A stretch of DNA of 64,000 bases, taken from NCBI GenBank assembly GCA_964510955.1, contig CAZEDW010000017.1:1-64000 (forward strand), in the 5' to 3' direction. A program made the translations under genes and the position numbers. Each line of letters starts with the position of its first letter. Position 1 is the stretch's first letter. The DNA comes from JAFLCM01 sp964510955. GTDB taxonomy: Bacteria; Planctomycetota; Phycisphaerae; Phycisphaerales; UBA1924. This document shows positions 26,350 to 34,878 of the stretch, piece after piece. The notes under the pieces were generated by a model. It was not told the DNA's origin and did not search any database. It worked only from the letters and a program-made list of their open reading frames with translations.

Positions 26350-26540
26350 GCGGCGTGGGAAGGCGGGAATCGTGAGCGGAGCGGGGAATGGAACCAGGAT
26401 TCAGGCTCGGACCCCGGCAGCATACGTCGGGGACGCGGGCGCCGGGCATGATCGTAGGTAACCCGGCCCCCGCGGGCCGCATCAACTACCGTCGGGCGAC
26501 CCCGGACGACCCGGCTACGCTCGCCCCGCGAAGCACCCCC

Positions 26541-27245
26541 ATGCAGAACCGTCAGGACCCAACTCCGCAGCCCGGGCCAAGCGGGCCGCCCCACCGCCGG
26601 GTGCTGATCACCGCCGGCCCAACCCACGAGCCTATCGACGGCGTGAGGTACATCGCCAACCGCTCTTCGGGACGGGTGGGCATCGCCATCGCCGAGGCCG
26701 CGGCCCGGCTGGGATGCGACGTGACCCTGCTGCTGGGTCCGACGCCCCGATCGCCGCAACATACGCGGATCAGGGCTGTCCGGTTCCAATCCACGGCGGA
26801 CTTGGAGCGGCTGCTCGCCGAGCACTTCCCCACCTGTGACCTGCTGATCATGGCCGCCGCCGTCGCCGATTATCGCCCCCGCAACCCCTCATCCGGCGCC
26901 ACCAAACTCCGGCGGACCGAGCAGGCTCTCACGCTCGAGCTCGAACCCACCCCGGACCTCCTCGCGGCGGTGGCCAAAGCCAAGCGCCCTGGGCAGACCG
27001 TGGTGGGATTTGCCCTGGAGCCCGCCGAGCGGTTGATGGAATCAGCCAGGTCCAAACTGGCGCGCAAAAACCTGGACTTCATCGTGGCCAACCCCCTCGA
27101 GACGATGGACGCGCCGACTATCGCCGCGACCGTGATCGGTCACGACGGCTCCACGCGTCAGACTCCGGGGGCGATGGAAAAGGAGCAGTTTGGCGAGTGG
27201 CTGGTTGACCTCCTGGCCAATCAGCCTCCCAAGGCCAACGGCTGA
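26541..27245 (+). CDS. coaB: Stand-alone phosphopantothenate-cysteine ligase domain protein
   Basis: A 234-residue protein from ATG 26541; an earlier in-frame ATG at 26388 adds a region without family resemblance. It matches the CoaB half of the bifunctional CoaBC: RRVLITAGPTHEPIDGVRYI, NRSSGRVGIAIAEAA, AAAVADYRPRN and a GFALEPAERL segment. CoaB joins cysteine to 4'-phosphopantothenate in coenzyme A synthesis. The CoaC decarboxylase half is absent here, so it must be encoded elsewhere. It diverges from the pilB gene and converges on the esterase gene. Confidence 0.9.
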   Translation: MQNRQDPTPQPGPSGPPHRRVLITAGPTHEPIDGVRYIANRSSGRVGIAIAEAAARLGCDVTLLLGPTPRSPQHTRIRAVRFQSTADLERLLAEHFPTCDLLIMAAAVADYRPRNPSSGATKLRRTEQALTLELEPTPDLLAAVAKAKRPGQTVVGFALEPAERLMESARSKLARKNLDFIVANPLETMDAPTIAATVIGHDGSTRQTPGAMEKEQFGEWLVDLLANQPPKANG

Positions 27246-27311
27246 GTCATCTGTGTGCATCATGCCGATCCATGGTCGCAGCACGAACGTCGAATAACGC
27301 GACCCGCGGAT

Positions 27312-28925
27312 TCAGGGTGCGACCACGCCGCTCCGCCTGAACTGCTCCAGCATCTCCGCCAAGCGCGCCCGTGACTCGGGGGTCATCATCACGCTGCCGT
27401 GGTCGCCCGGCAGCACCTTGATGTACCCCGCCGGGTTCACCGCGGGCGCGGCCTCGACGGCCTTGTCCACGTCCTGCTTCAGCAGAGCCACAGCTTCGTT
27501 CAGGAAAAAGCTGTCCTTGTCACCCACGATCAGGCGGACACGGTCGCGGAAGATCGGCGCCAGGCCGGCCGGGTCGCGCCGGATCAGCTCGCCGATGTCG
27601 TAACGCCGGAACTTCTCCGCAACGGCGCGATCGATCGTCCCGCTCGCGGGGTCGTAGAGCGCCGCGGGGTTGCCCGAAGCCGCTCTGGGACCGAACACCG
27701 CCTGCCAGGAATCCCACTGCTGACCGGAGGTGTTGTCGGGGCCGATGACTTCCTCGACGGCGTTCTCGGTGCGCACCGTCATGCGCGTCGCGCCGGTCAT
27801 GCCGCGGTAGCTGGCGGTGTCGTCCTGGGTGCCTTCGGAACTGTACATGCTGGCGTGAGAATAGATGTCGGTCTTCTGGAACCGCCGGAAGTCCACCGGA
27901 TCGGGCGAGCTGGGCCACGCGCCGCCGAAGGTCTCGGGGTGCGTCACCTGCAGCCACAGGCTCGACCACCCGCCGGAAGAATGGCCGGTGATGAAACGCG
28001 CCTCGGGCTTTGCGAGCAGGTTGTAGCGCTTCTCGAGGGCGGGGATGAACTCCTCCACCAGCGCGCGGGCGCACGGCCCGTTGTTGTCGCTGTCGGCCCA
28101 CAGGGTGTGCCCGTTGCCGCTCTCGGCGTCGAGCACGATGTAGAACGCGTGTTTCCAGAGCTCGTTGGCCGCCGGATCGCCCCGCCCAGCCGCCCGACCC
28201 CGCGCCGCGCCAAACGCCATCCCGGCGTCGCCGCCGTAGCCCGGCACCTCATAGACCGCGGGGTACACCTGGCCGTCCTTGTGCTCTGTGGGGAACACCA
28301 CGCCCGCCCGCAGCACCACGTCGCGGTGGTGGAACTCTGACAGCATGGGCGAGCGGAACTCGAAGATTTCGCAACCGGGGACCGAAGGCAGCTTGGGCGC
28401 GGCGGTCGCCTTGGTCAATCGCAGTTCGACCGTGCCGGCGTGCGACCCGTCGGGGTTCGCCTCGAACGTCACCACGGGCGAGTAGAGATTGCCCGGCTCC
28501 TTGTGCCAGTCGCTGTTCAGCCGGTTCATATCCAGCACCGCCTGGGCGCGGTAGGTGCCCTTGGGCAGCTTGCTCATCGGCGCCGGGAAACTCGTGGCCC
28601 CGTCGTCCAGCGTGGCGGGCTGACCCGGCGCGAGCGACTTGACGTCGACCCCGAAGCACGGCTGGGGGTTCTCAAAGAACGGCGCATCGCCGGGCTCGGC
28701 CCCGAATCCCACCATCGCGCCGGCCTTGATCAAATAGACCACCAGCCGCCCGGTCGCGGGCTCGGCGCGCACAGACTTGTCGATGGTCACGCGAAAGCTC
28801 AGCGGGCCCGCTTCAACGCCCGGGCGGCTTGGCGCGTCGGGACGCGCCGCGACAGTTCGTCCGCACAGGACGGCCAGCGCAACGCCGAGAACCTGGATGG
28901 TGCGCACCACGGACGGGTGATTCAC
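27312..28925 (-). CDS. Exported alpha/beta-hydrolase esterase
   Basis: A 537-residue protein from GTG 28925, chosen because GAGGAGG lies a few bases upstream and a signal peptide follows (VLGVALAVLCGRTVAA). The frame is open well upstream, but that part is antisense to the methyltransferase gene. The N-terminal ~170 residues form a beta domain. The C-terminal hydrolase domain has the nucleophile elbow GHSSGGWSS near residue 314, and a final LPGDHGSVMM supplying a candidate catalytic His. It resembles putative esterases of the enterochelin-esterase type. The substrate is unknown; periplasmic or extracellular location is inferred. Confidence 0.82.
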   Translation of the reverse strand: MNHPSVVRTIQVLGVALAVLCGRTVAARPDAPSRPGVEAGPLSFRVTIDKSVRAEPATGRLVVYLIKAGAMVGFGAEPGDAPFFENPQPCFGVDVKSLAPGQPATLDDGATSFPAPMSKLPKGTYRAQAVLDMNRLNSDWHKEPGNLYSPVVTFEANPDGSHAGTVELRLTKATAAPKLPSVPGCEIFEFRSPMLSEFHHRDVVLRAGVVFPTEHKDGQVYPAVYEVPGYGGDAGMAFGAARGRAAGRGDPAANELWKHAFYIVLDAESGNGHTLWADSDNNGPCARALVEEFIPALEKRYNLLAKPEARFITGHSSGGWSSLWLQVTHPETFGGAWPSSPDPVDFRRFQKTDIYSHASMYSSEGTQDDTASYRGMTGATRMTVRTENAVEEVIGPDNTSGQQWDSWQAVFGPRAASGNPAALYDPASGTIDRAVAEKFRRYDIGELIRRDPAGLAPIFRDRVRLIVGDKDSFFLNEAVALLKQDVDKAVEAAPAVNPAGYIKVLPGDHGSVMMTPESRARLAEMLEQFRRSGVVAP

Positions 28926-28970
28926 GGTCGCCTCCTCGTGGAATCCGGACGAGTACCTTACCGCCCCACC

Positions 28971-29816
28971 ATGCCCAGGACGCAGCCCGATAGCCAGCCC
29001 CCCGCGATTGCCCCCGCAATTGACTGGTACGACCACCCCCTGTGGTACGACATCGTCCACGCGCCGGACACCGCCTGGGAGGTCGACGGCCTCGAACGCA
29101 TCGAGCGTCGATTCGCCGACCCGTCCAGCCTGCGTCGGAAATCCCGCGTGTGGCTCGAGCCCGCTTGCGGCACCGGCCGGTACCTCAAGGCCGCGGCGGC
29201 GCGGGGTCGGCGCGTCATCGGCCTGGACCTCAGCCCCGGCATGATCGCGTTTGCGCGGTCGTCCTTCCAACGACGGGGTCTGCGGGGCGAGTTCCGCGTC
29301 GGCGATATGACGAGATTCGCGCCGCCCAGACCCCGGGCCGATTTCGCGTTCTGCCTGATCAACTCCATCCGCCACCTCGACACCGACGCCAAGATGCTGG
29401 CCCACCTGCGGTGCGTGCGCCGCGCGCTCCGCCCAAAGGGTCTGTACGCCGTTGGCATCAGCCTGACCCACTATCACGGCGAGTTCCCGACCGAGGAGGT
29501 GTTTTCCGGAACGCGCGGGCGCTGCAAGGTCACGCAGTTCGCGGCGTTCCTGCCCCCCGAGGGCCGGTTCGAACGGGTGATGAACCACCTGACGATCACC
29601 ACGCCCAGCGGTGAGAAGCACCACGACAACGTCTACCAGCTCCGCTGCTACAGCGGGCCGCAGTGGGCCTCGATGATCCGGCGCGCCGGCTTTGAAGTGC
29701 TCGGCGTGGTCGACGAGGAAGGCGTCGACGCGGTCGTGATGGCGGGTGGCGCGTGGCGCAAGCCCACGACCTGCGGGTACGGCGTTTTCGTGCTGCGTCC
29801 CGCTCGCGCCGGCTAA
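28971..29816 (+). CDS. SAM-dependent class I methyltransferase
   Basis: A 281-residue protein from ATG 28971. Motif I is LEPACGTGRYLKAAA near residue 63, followed by VIGLDLSPGMIAFARSSF (motif II) and FRVGDMTRFAPPRPRADFAF. The C-terminal half has HHDNVYQLRCYSGPQWASM, typical of small-molecule methyltransferases. The substrate cannot be predicted. It diverges from the esterase, with 45 bases between starts, and ends 3 bases from the convergent rhodanese gene. Confidence 0.85.
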   Translation: MPRTQPDSQPPAIAPAIDWYDHPLWYDIVHAPDTAWEVDGLERIERRFADPSSLRRKSRVWLEPACGTGRYLKAAAARGRRVIGLDLSPGMIAFARSSFQRRGLRGEFRVGDMTRFAPPRPRADFAFCLINSIRHLDTDAKMLAHLRCVRRALRPKGLYAVGISLTHYHGEFPTEEVFSGTRGRCKVTQFAAFLPPEGRFERVMNHLTITTPSGEKHHDNVYQLRCYSGPQWASMIRRAGFEVLGVVDEEGVDAVVMAGGAWRKPTTCGYGVFVLRPARAG

Positions 29817-29819
29817 GTC

Positions 29820-30155
29820 TCAGTAACGGGGCACGCCGGGATCAACCTCCGCCGACCAGCGATCGATCCCCCCAGCCATCGAAACCGCCCGGTCAAACCC
29901 CGCACTCCTCAAGATTGCAACCGCGCGCAGGCTGCGGACGCCGTGGTGACAGTGCACGATGATCGTCCGATCGTCGAGCTCCCGAAGCTCGCCGATCCGG
30001 GCTTCGAGCTCGCCGAGCGGCACGAGCCGGGCCGATTCGATCCGCGCCGCCGCGTGCTCCTCGGCGGTGCGGCAGTCAAGCAGCACGGCGTTCGGATCAT
30101 CGCGCAGGCGTGCCGCCGCCTCGGACGGTGTGATCTCCATCGCTTCCTGGTTCAT
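29820..30155 (-). CDS. Single-domain rhodanese-like sulfurtransferase
   Basis: A 111-residue protein from ATG 30155, which overlaps the stop of the lipoprotein gene (ATGA). The active-site loop is HCHHGVRS, with C-x4-R as in GlpE-type rhodaneses; LLDCRTAEEHAAARI and GFDRAVSMAGGIDRW are the usual flanking motifs. It likely transfers sulfur through a Cys persulfide. No signal peptide is seen, so it acts in the cytoplasm, while its coupled partner is a lipoprotein. Confidence 0.88.
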   Translation of the reverse strand: MNQEAMEITPSEAAARLRDDPNAVLLDCRTAEEHAAARIESARLVPLGELEARIGELRELDDRTIIVHCHHGVRSLRAVAILRSAGFDRAVSMAGGIDRWSAEVDPGVPRY

Positions 30156-30535
30156 GGCGCCTCGCCCCCGGCGGGGAGCCGATCCCAAGCCCGCGGCGCC
30201 CGTGCAAACCACGGCGTCGGACGCTCGTCCAGCACCGTCTGCGCCGTCGGGAAGGCCCCATGATGGCGGGCATTGTCAACGCGGGCACGGCATAGACAAC
30301 AGCCGGTTGGTCCGGACGCGTCCAGCGGCGCCACGACGACGAGCGCCGGCCATCCGCCGCGGCCCGCCCCGTTAAGCGTCGGGTTCGACGACGGCTCCAT
30401 CGGAGCCGGCGTGCCAAACAGCGAGAGCGTCTGAAGGCTCTCGGGCGCTCCCAACTCCAGGCGGTCGTTGTCGGGGCGGGCACAGCCTAAAACGCTGGAT
30501 GCGGCACAAAGCAAGATGGTCAGTCGGGGGCGCAT
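30152..30535 (-). CDS. Small lipoprotein of unknown function
   Basis: A 127-residue protein from ATG 30535 (ATG 30550 is also in frame). The signal peptide MRPRLTILLCAASSVLGC ends in the lipobox VLGC with Cys18, the residue to be lipidated. The mature part is Pro-rich with TGCCLCRARVDNARHHG and no recognised domain. The mature Cys cluster might bind a metal or be modified. It is translationally coupled to the rhodanese by a 4-base overlap, and diverges from tdk. Confidence 0.7.
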   Translation of the reverse strand: MRPRLTILLCAASSVLGCARPDNDRLELGAPESLQTLSLFGTPAPMEPSSNPTLNGAGRGGWPALVVVAPLDASGPTGCCLCRARVDNARHHGAFPTAQTVLDERPTPWFARAPRAWDRLPAGGEAP

Positions 30536-30565
30536 GGCGTTGCCCTCCATGCTACCGTCAGGGCG

Positions 30566-31141
30566 GTGAACGGCGCGCACCCGCCAACCTCCGACCCGCA
30601 GCTTCCTCCCTCGCGTTTGGAAGTCATCTGCGGCCCCATGTTCGCTGGAAAGTCGACGGAACTGATCCGGCGTCTTTCCGGCGCGGCGTCGGCCGGCGGC
30701 GTGCGCGTGGCCGCCGTCAAGCCCGCCATTGACACCCGCTACCACGCCACCGCCATCGCAACCCACACCGGGGTCACGTTTGACGCCCGCACGATCACGG
30801 CGCCACGCCAACTGCTCGACATCGACGCCCGGGTCATCGGCCTCGACGAGGCCCACTTTTTCCGCGAAGGCCTCCACGACGCCGTCATGCGGCTGCTCGG
30901 ACGCGGCCCGGGCCGGCGCGTCATCCTGGCAGGCCTGGACCGCACCAGCCTCAATGAACCGTTCGGCGAGATGGCCCGCCTGCTCATCGAGGCCGACGAG
31001 GTCGTCAAGCTGACGGCGCCGTGCGCCGTCTGTGGGCGGCCCGCCGTGCACACCATCCGCCTGTTCGACAGCAAGGAAGACATCGTGGTCGGCGGGGTCG
31101 GGATGTTCGAGAACCGTTGCCGGGAACACCTGGCGCGGTGA
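30566..31141 (+). CDS. tdk: Thymidine kinase
   Basis: A 191-residue type II thymidine kinase from GTG 30566. The P-loop is GPMFAGKSTELI at ~23-34, the Walker B region is VIGLDEAHFF, and the zinc site is formed by CAVCG and a C-terminal C-x-E-H (NRCREH). It phosphorylates thymidine for salvage. TACCGT at 30553-30558 lies 7 bases before the GTG, so the transcript could be leaderless. It diverges from the lipoprotein gene. Confidence 0.95.
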   Translation: MNGAHPPTSDPQLPPSRLEVICGPMFAGKSTELIRRLSGAASAGGVRVAAVKPAIDTRYHATAIATHTGVTFDARTITAPRQLLDIDARVIGLDEAHFFREGLHDAVMRLLGRGPGRRVILAGLDRTSLNEPFGEMARLLIEADEVVKLTAPCAVCGRPAVHTIRLFDSKEDIVVGGVGMFENRCREHLAR

Positions 31142-31153
31142 TCGCGGGCGAGG

Positions 31154-31840
31154 CTACTGCTTCAGCGCGCCAACGGCCTTGATCACCTCGCCCGGGTCCG
31201 CCCGCTTGCGGTAATCGGGGTTGAAGTGAACCCACCGCACCACGCCCGCCGTGTCGATCACATAGGTGGCGGGGACGGGCAACTCCCAGGTGCCGGCGGC
31301 GTTGTGTTCGCCGAGGTCAACGCCGTAGCCCTTGTACTTCTCCTGCGTTCCCTTATCCATTTCGAAGAGGGTCTTGTACGACTTGGCCGCTTCGTACTTT
31401 GAGTCCGAGAGCACCCGGTAGGTCAGCTTGTGCTTCTCGACGGTCTGCGTGGCATAGCTGGATTTCTCCGGCGTCAGGGCCACGAGCACCGCGCCCGCCT
31501 TATCAAGTTCCGGCAGCTTCTCCTGCCACGCCGCCAGCGCCTGGTTGCAGAACGGGCACCAGCCCCCGCGGTAGAAGGTCAGCACGACCGGCTGCCTGGC
31601 CCAGAGCTCCGAGAGCTTCACCGGCTTGCCGGCGGCGTCCGCGAGGGTCACGTCCGGCGCCTTGTCGCCGATCGCGAGCCCGGCGGGCGCCTCGGCCTGC
31701 GGAGCCGGCTGCGCGCCGGCGGGGCCGGACCCCTTGTCACCCTCGGCCGCCGCGGGCCGTGAGGAGGCGAGCGCCAGCACGCCGGCTGCGAGCACGAACG
31801 CGACGAGGCCACGGTGGATCGATCGAAGAGGTGCGGTCAC
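31154..31840 (-). CDS. Exported AhpC/TSA-type peroxiredoxin
   Basis: A 228-residue protein from GTG 31840, with AGGAG 8 bases upstream. A signal peptide (HRGLVAFVLAAGVLALASS) and an Ala/Pro linker precede a redoxin domain from ~55. GGWCPFCNQ supplies Cys95 and Cys98, a thioredoxin-like C-x2-C in the peroxiredoxin context, so it may reduce peroxides or act as a disulfide reductase outside the cytoplasm. The C-terminus has the VPATYVIDTAGVVRW motif. It is convergent with tdk, with 12 bases between stops. Confidence 0.87.
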   Translation of the reverse strand: MTAPLRSIHRGLVAFVLAAGVLALASSRPAAAEGDKGSGPAGAQPAPQAEAPAGLAIGDKAPDVTLADAAGKPVKLSELWARQPVVLTFYRGGWCPFCNQALAAWQEKLPELDKAGAVLVALTPEKSSYATQTVEKHKLTYRVLSDSKYEAAKSYKTLFEMDKGTQEKYKGYGVDLGEHNAAGTWELPVPATYVIDTAGVVRWVHFNPDYRKRADPGEVIKAVGALKQ

Positions 31841-32069
31841 TGGGAAGCTCCTGTTTGGTGTAACGACCGCCTCAGATGCCTCCGGTCGCGGTCTCGGTGC
31901 ACTGACAATTCCAGCATCGCCGCAGGCGGCGCCGCAACGCCCCTCCTCTCCAAGATTCCCGCCGGGCCTCGGTCAAACGACGCACGCCGTGTGTATGGCG
32001 GTGCCGCACCACCGTCCAGACCCCGAACGCCAGCGCCCGGATGCCCGGGTGCTCAAATAGGAGCCTGTC

Positions 32070-33632
32070 ATGCGTACCCGACTGTCCGTTCTGATGCTCG
32101 CCGCCACCCTCGCCACGACCGCCCTCTCAGCGTCCGGCGCAACGAACACCTTCATGAACCTCACCGGCGACCACGACTGGCACAACGGCGCCAACTGGTC
32201 GCTGGGTCGGACGTGCAACTCCACCGACGACGTCGTAGTCACCTTCACCGCGACCGACATGCGCGTGTTCATCACCGGCGGCACCACCTGCCGCTCGCTC
32301 ATCTCCAACAACCCCGTCAACGTCGCCGGCGGCACCCTGCAGGTCCTCAACAACGCCGAGTTCAACCGTGAACTCGTCATCGTCTACGGCACCAGCAGCT
32401 ACGGCACCTATTACGGCAACGGCATCACCAACCTCCGAGGCGGCGCCCACTTCGAGTACGCCGTCGTCAGCCAGCCGCCTGGCGCCGAGATCAACTTCGT
32501 TGCCGGCACCCAATCGTCGTGCGTCGGCCCGGTCTATTTCGCCGGCGGCGCGTTCAACATCTACGGATACATGGAGCTGGGGTTCAGCTTCTTCATGCAG
32601 GGCGGGGCCGTTTACCTCGGCAACTACGACGACGCCGACCCCTCCACCACGCTGAACATCTTCGCCGGGGGCAGCGCCCGCGTGGTGTACGGCGGCGGCT
32701 TCGTCGACCGCAGCGACGCCGGCCACAACGCCGGCAACTCCCTCATCGCCAACCGCGGCGCGATCTATTACGAGAACGGTGCCTCCAACACCATGGGCTC
32801 GGATATCCAGTACTGGGCCATCGACGGCGGCATCCTCGTCATCGGGAATGGTTCGTCCCTCGACATGCGAAACTGCGTCAACCTCTCGCAGACGCCCGCC
32901 ACCTACGGCTACCTCTACGGCGGAACCTGGATCATCCAGCAGGACAGCGCGCTCCGCATGAACAGTTACCAGAGCATCCACTCGCTGCAGGGGGCCTACG
33001 TCGCGGTCTCGGGCCCCAGCTCGGCCCTGCTCGGACTGGAATGGCTCTTTGACAACCACGGCGCGCTTGTCGTGGACAACGGCAAGCTGCTGCAGATCTC
33101 CGCGGGCGCCCTGCGCAACTACAACGACATCTTCATCGGCGCCGGCGCCGCCATTTCGTGCACCAGCACCTTCGAGCAGTATTCCGGCAGCATCACCCGC
33201 TATTTCACTTCGTACGAGGACACCAACCGAGCCGGCATCTCCGCGTACTTCAGCCGCATCTACGGCGGCACCGCCTCTGTCCACGTCACCACCCCCGCCG
33301 CCGTCTTCCCCGGCGCTGGCTACTACCTCTGTGCCGCGGGGACCAGCGGCTTTCAGGGCGCGTTCAGCAGCGTGACCGTTGACGCCCCCTTCCCCGGCTT
33401 CTACCAAACTGAATACCGCCCCGCGTGGGCCGCCGTCCGCGTCGTGCCGGACTGCCCCGGCGATTTCAACAACGACCGCACCGTCAACACCGGCGACCTG
33501 GTGCTCTTTCTCAGCGAGTTCGGCTTTTTCTACTTCCTTCCCAGCGACCCGATCGACATGAACTTCGACGGCGCGGTGAATACCACCGACCTCACCATGT
33601 TCCTGGCTCGCTTCGGAGCGACGTGCCCGTAA
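32070..33632 (+). CDS. Exported beta-rich protein with C-terminal dockerin-like domain
   Basis: A 520-residue protein. ATG 32070 has AGGAG 6 bases upstream. A signal peptide (LSVLMLAATLATTALSASGA) precedes a Gly/Asn/Thr-rich body with regular strand repeats, resembling a beta-helix. The last ~55 residues hold two EF-hand-like calcium loops in dockerin style: CPGDFNNDRTVNTGDLVLFL and DMNFDGAVNTTDLTMFL, ending in ATCP. Such planctomycete dockerin-like tails seem to act as anchors or sorting domains. The body's function is unknown. An intrinsic terminator follows at 33667. Confidence 0.82.
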   Translation: MRTRLSVLMLAATLATTALSASGATNTFMNLTGDHDWHNGANWSLGRTCNSTDDVVVTFTATDMRVFITGGTTCRSLISNNPVNVAGGTLQVLNNAEFNRELVIVYGTSSYGTYYGNGITNLRGGAHFEYAVVSQPPGAEINFVAGTQSSCVGPVYFAGGAFNIYGYMELGFSFFMQGGAVYLGNYDDADPSTTLNIFAGGSARVVYGGGFVDRSDAGHNAGNSLIANRGAIYYENGASNTMGSDIQYWAIDGGILVIGNGSSLDMRNCVNLSQTPATYGYLYGGTWIIQQDSALRMNSYQSIHSLQGAYVAVSGPSSALLGLEWLFDNHGALVVDNGKLLQISAGALRNYNDIFIGAGAAISCTSTFEQYSGSITRYFTSYEDTNRAGISAYFSRIYGGTASVHVTTPAAVFPGAGYYLCAAGTSGFQGAFSSVTVDAPFPGFYQTEYRPAWAAVRVVPDCPGDFNNDRTVNTGDLVLFLSEFGFFYFLPSDPIDMNFDGAVNTTDLTMFLARFGATCP

Positions 33633-33666
33633 CCTCTCCGGCCTACCCCCCGCAGCGACGCTTCGA

Positions 33667-33703
33667 CGACCCGGCGCGCCACCGCGCCGGGTCGCTTCGT
33701 TTC
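33667..33703 (+). terminator. Strong intrinsic terminator
   Basis: CGACCCGGCGCG (33667-33678) pairs perfectly with CGCGCCGGGTCG (33683-33694) around a CCAC loop, followed by CTTCGTTTC. Twelve G-C-rich pairs with a T-containing tail make this a convincing terminator for the dockerin gene; mutY starts 30 bases on. Confidence 0.82.
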
Positions 33704-33720
33704 ACACGGGCCCGCTCCGA

Positions 33721-33726
33721 TACCAT
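33721..33726 (+). promoter_or_regulatory. -10-like box for a leaderless mutY transcript
   Basis: TACCAT sits 6 bases before the GTG start of mutY, right after the terminator. No Shine-Dalgarno site fits in the gap. The -35 region (GTTTCA near 33699) is weak. Confidence 0.35.
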
Positions 33727-33732
33727 CCGCCA

Positions 33733-34878
33733 GTGGCTCGCCGCACCGCACCAATCGCTCCCAGCAACCCAGGCCCACGCCGTCTCACCACGGCGCTGAC
33801 CCGCTGGTTCGCCCATGCTCGGCGCGATTTGCCGTGGCGCAAGCCCCCCGGCGTGGCCCGCGACCCCTACGCGGTGCTCGTGAGCGAGGCGATGCTCCAG
33901 CAGACCCAGGTGGCGCGCGTGCTCGAACGCTTCCCACGGTTCATGCGCCGATTCCCGACGGTCAAACGCCTCGCGGCCGCCCCGCTCGACGACGTGCTCG
34001 CCGAGTGGTCGGGCATGGGCTACTACCGGCGGGCACGAAACCTCCACGCCACCGCCGTCCGGATTGTTCAGGACTTCAACACCCGCGTCCCCGAGTCCGC
34101 CGCCGAGCTCCGCACGCTGCCCGGTGTCGGCGCGTACACCGCGGGCGCAGTCGCCAGCATCGCCTTTGGAAGGCCCGAGCCCGCGATCGACGGCAACGTC
34201 ACCCGCGTGCTCATGCGCCTGGAGGGCATCGATCTCCCACCTCAAAGCCCGGAGGCACGGCACTGGGTCGCCGAGCTGGCGCTCTCGCTTGTGCAGGCCG
34301 CCCGCTCCCCGGGCGAATGGAACGAAGCCCTCATGGAGCTCGGGGCCACCGTCTGCACGCCCGCCTTGCCGCGCTGCGGTGCCTGCCCGCTCAGGCAATC
34401 GTGCGTGGCTCGGGGTAAGGGCGTCCAGGATCGCATCCCGGCCCCCGCCCGCGCGCCGAAGCAGCGCGAGGTCTACCACGCGGTTGTCGTCGTCCGCGAC
34501 CGCAACGGTCGCGTGCTGGTCGAACGCCGCCCCGACACCGGCCTGTGGGCCGGCATGTGGCAAGCACCCAGCCTCGAACGCGATGACGCCCCGGCCCCGG
34601 CGGACGAGATCGCCCGCGAGCTCGCCCTCGCCGTCGGCGCGAAAATCAACGCGTTCACGCACCAGACCACACACCGGCGCGTACAGATCGCCGTGTACGA
34701 AGGGCGGCTGCCCGCCCGACGCCGCCCGCTCCGCGGGGAGTTCATGGAGCCCGAGCGCATCGCAACGCTCGCGCTCTCCAACCCCCAGCGCCGCATCCTC
34801 CTCGCCGGGAACGGCACCGCTCACACCGCGCGCGGCACCCGGATCACAAAGTCTGTCCCCGCCCCCACCTTCGAGTGA
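33733..34878 (+). CDS. mutY: A/G-specific adenine glycosylase
   Basis: A 381-residue repair enzyme from GTG 33733. VSEAMLQQTQV carries the catalytic Glu. LPGVGAYTAGAVASIAFG is the helix-hairpin-helix, and AIDGNVTRV supplies the catalytic Asp. The 4Fe-4S cluster site is C-x6-C-x2-C-x5-C (CTPALPRCGACPLRQSC). The C-terminal NUDIX-like domain (from ~235, YHAVVVVRDRNGRVLVERR) recognises 8-oxoguanine. It removes adenine mispaired with 8-oxoG. The last 58 bases overlap the end of the convergent kinase gene, so the final ~19 residues are probably not conserved. Confidence 0.95.
   Translation: MARRTAPIAPSNPGPRRLTTALTRWFAHARRDLPWRKPPGVARDPYAVLVSEAMLQQTQVARVLERFPRFMRRFPTVKRLAAAPLDDVLAEWSGMGYYRRARNLHATAVRIVQDFNTRVPESAAELRTLPGVGAYTAGAVASIAFGRPEPAIDGNVTRVLMRLEGIDLPPQSPEARHWVAELALSLVQAARSPGEWNEALMELGATVCTPALPRCGACPLRQSCVARGKGVQDRIPAPARAPKQREVYHAVVVVRDRNGRVLVERRPDTGLWAGMWQAPSLERDDAPAPADEIARELALAVGAKINAFTHQTTHRRVQIAVYEGRLPARRRPLRGEFMEPERIATLALSNPQRRILLAGNGTAHTARGTRITKSVPAPTFE

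Noticed and set aside
27312..29624. A 770-residue form of the esterase
   Set aside because: The extra N-terminal part is antisense to the methyltransferase; GTG 28925 has GAGGAGG upstream and begins a signal peptide.
30152..31129. A 325-residue protein covering the lipoprotein region
   Set aside because: The upstream part is antisense to tdk; the lipoprotein signal defines the start at 30535.
32070..33632. Cellulosome component, because of the dockerin-like tail
   Set aside because: No cohesin, scaffoldin or glycosidase domain is present; similar tails occur on many unrelated planctomycete exported proteins.
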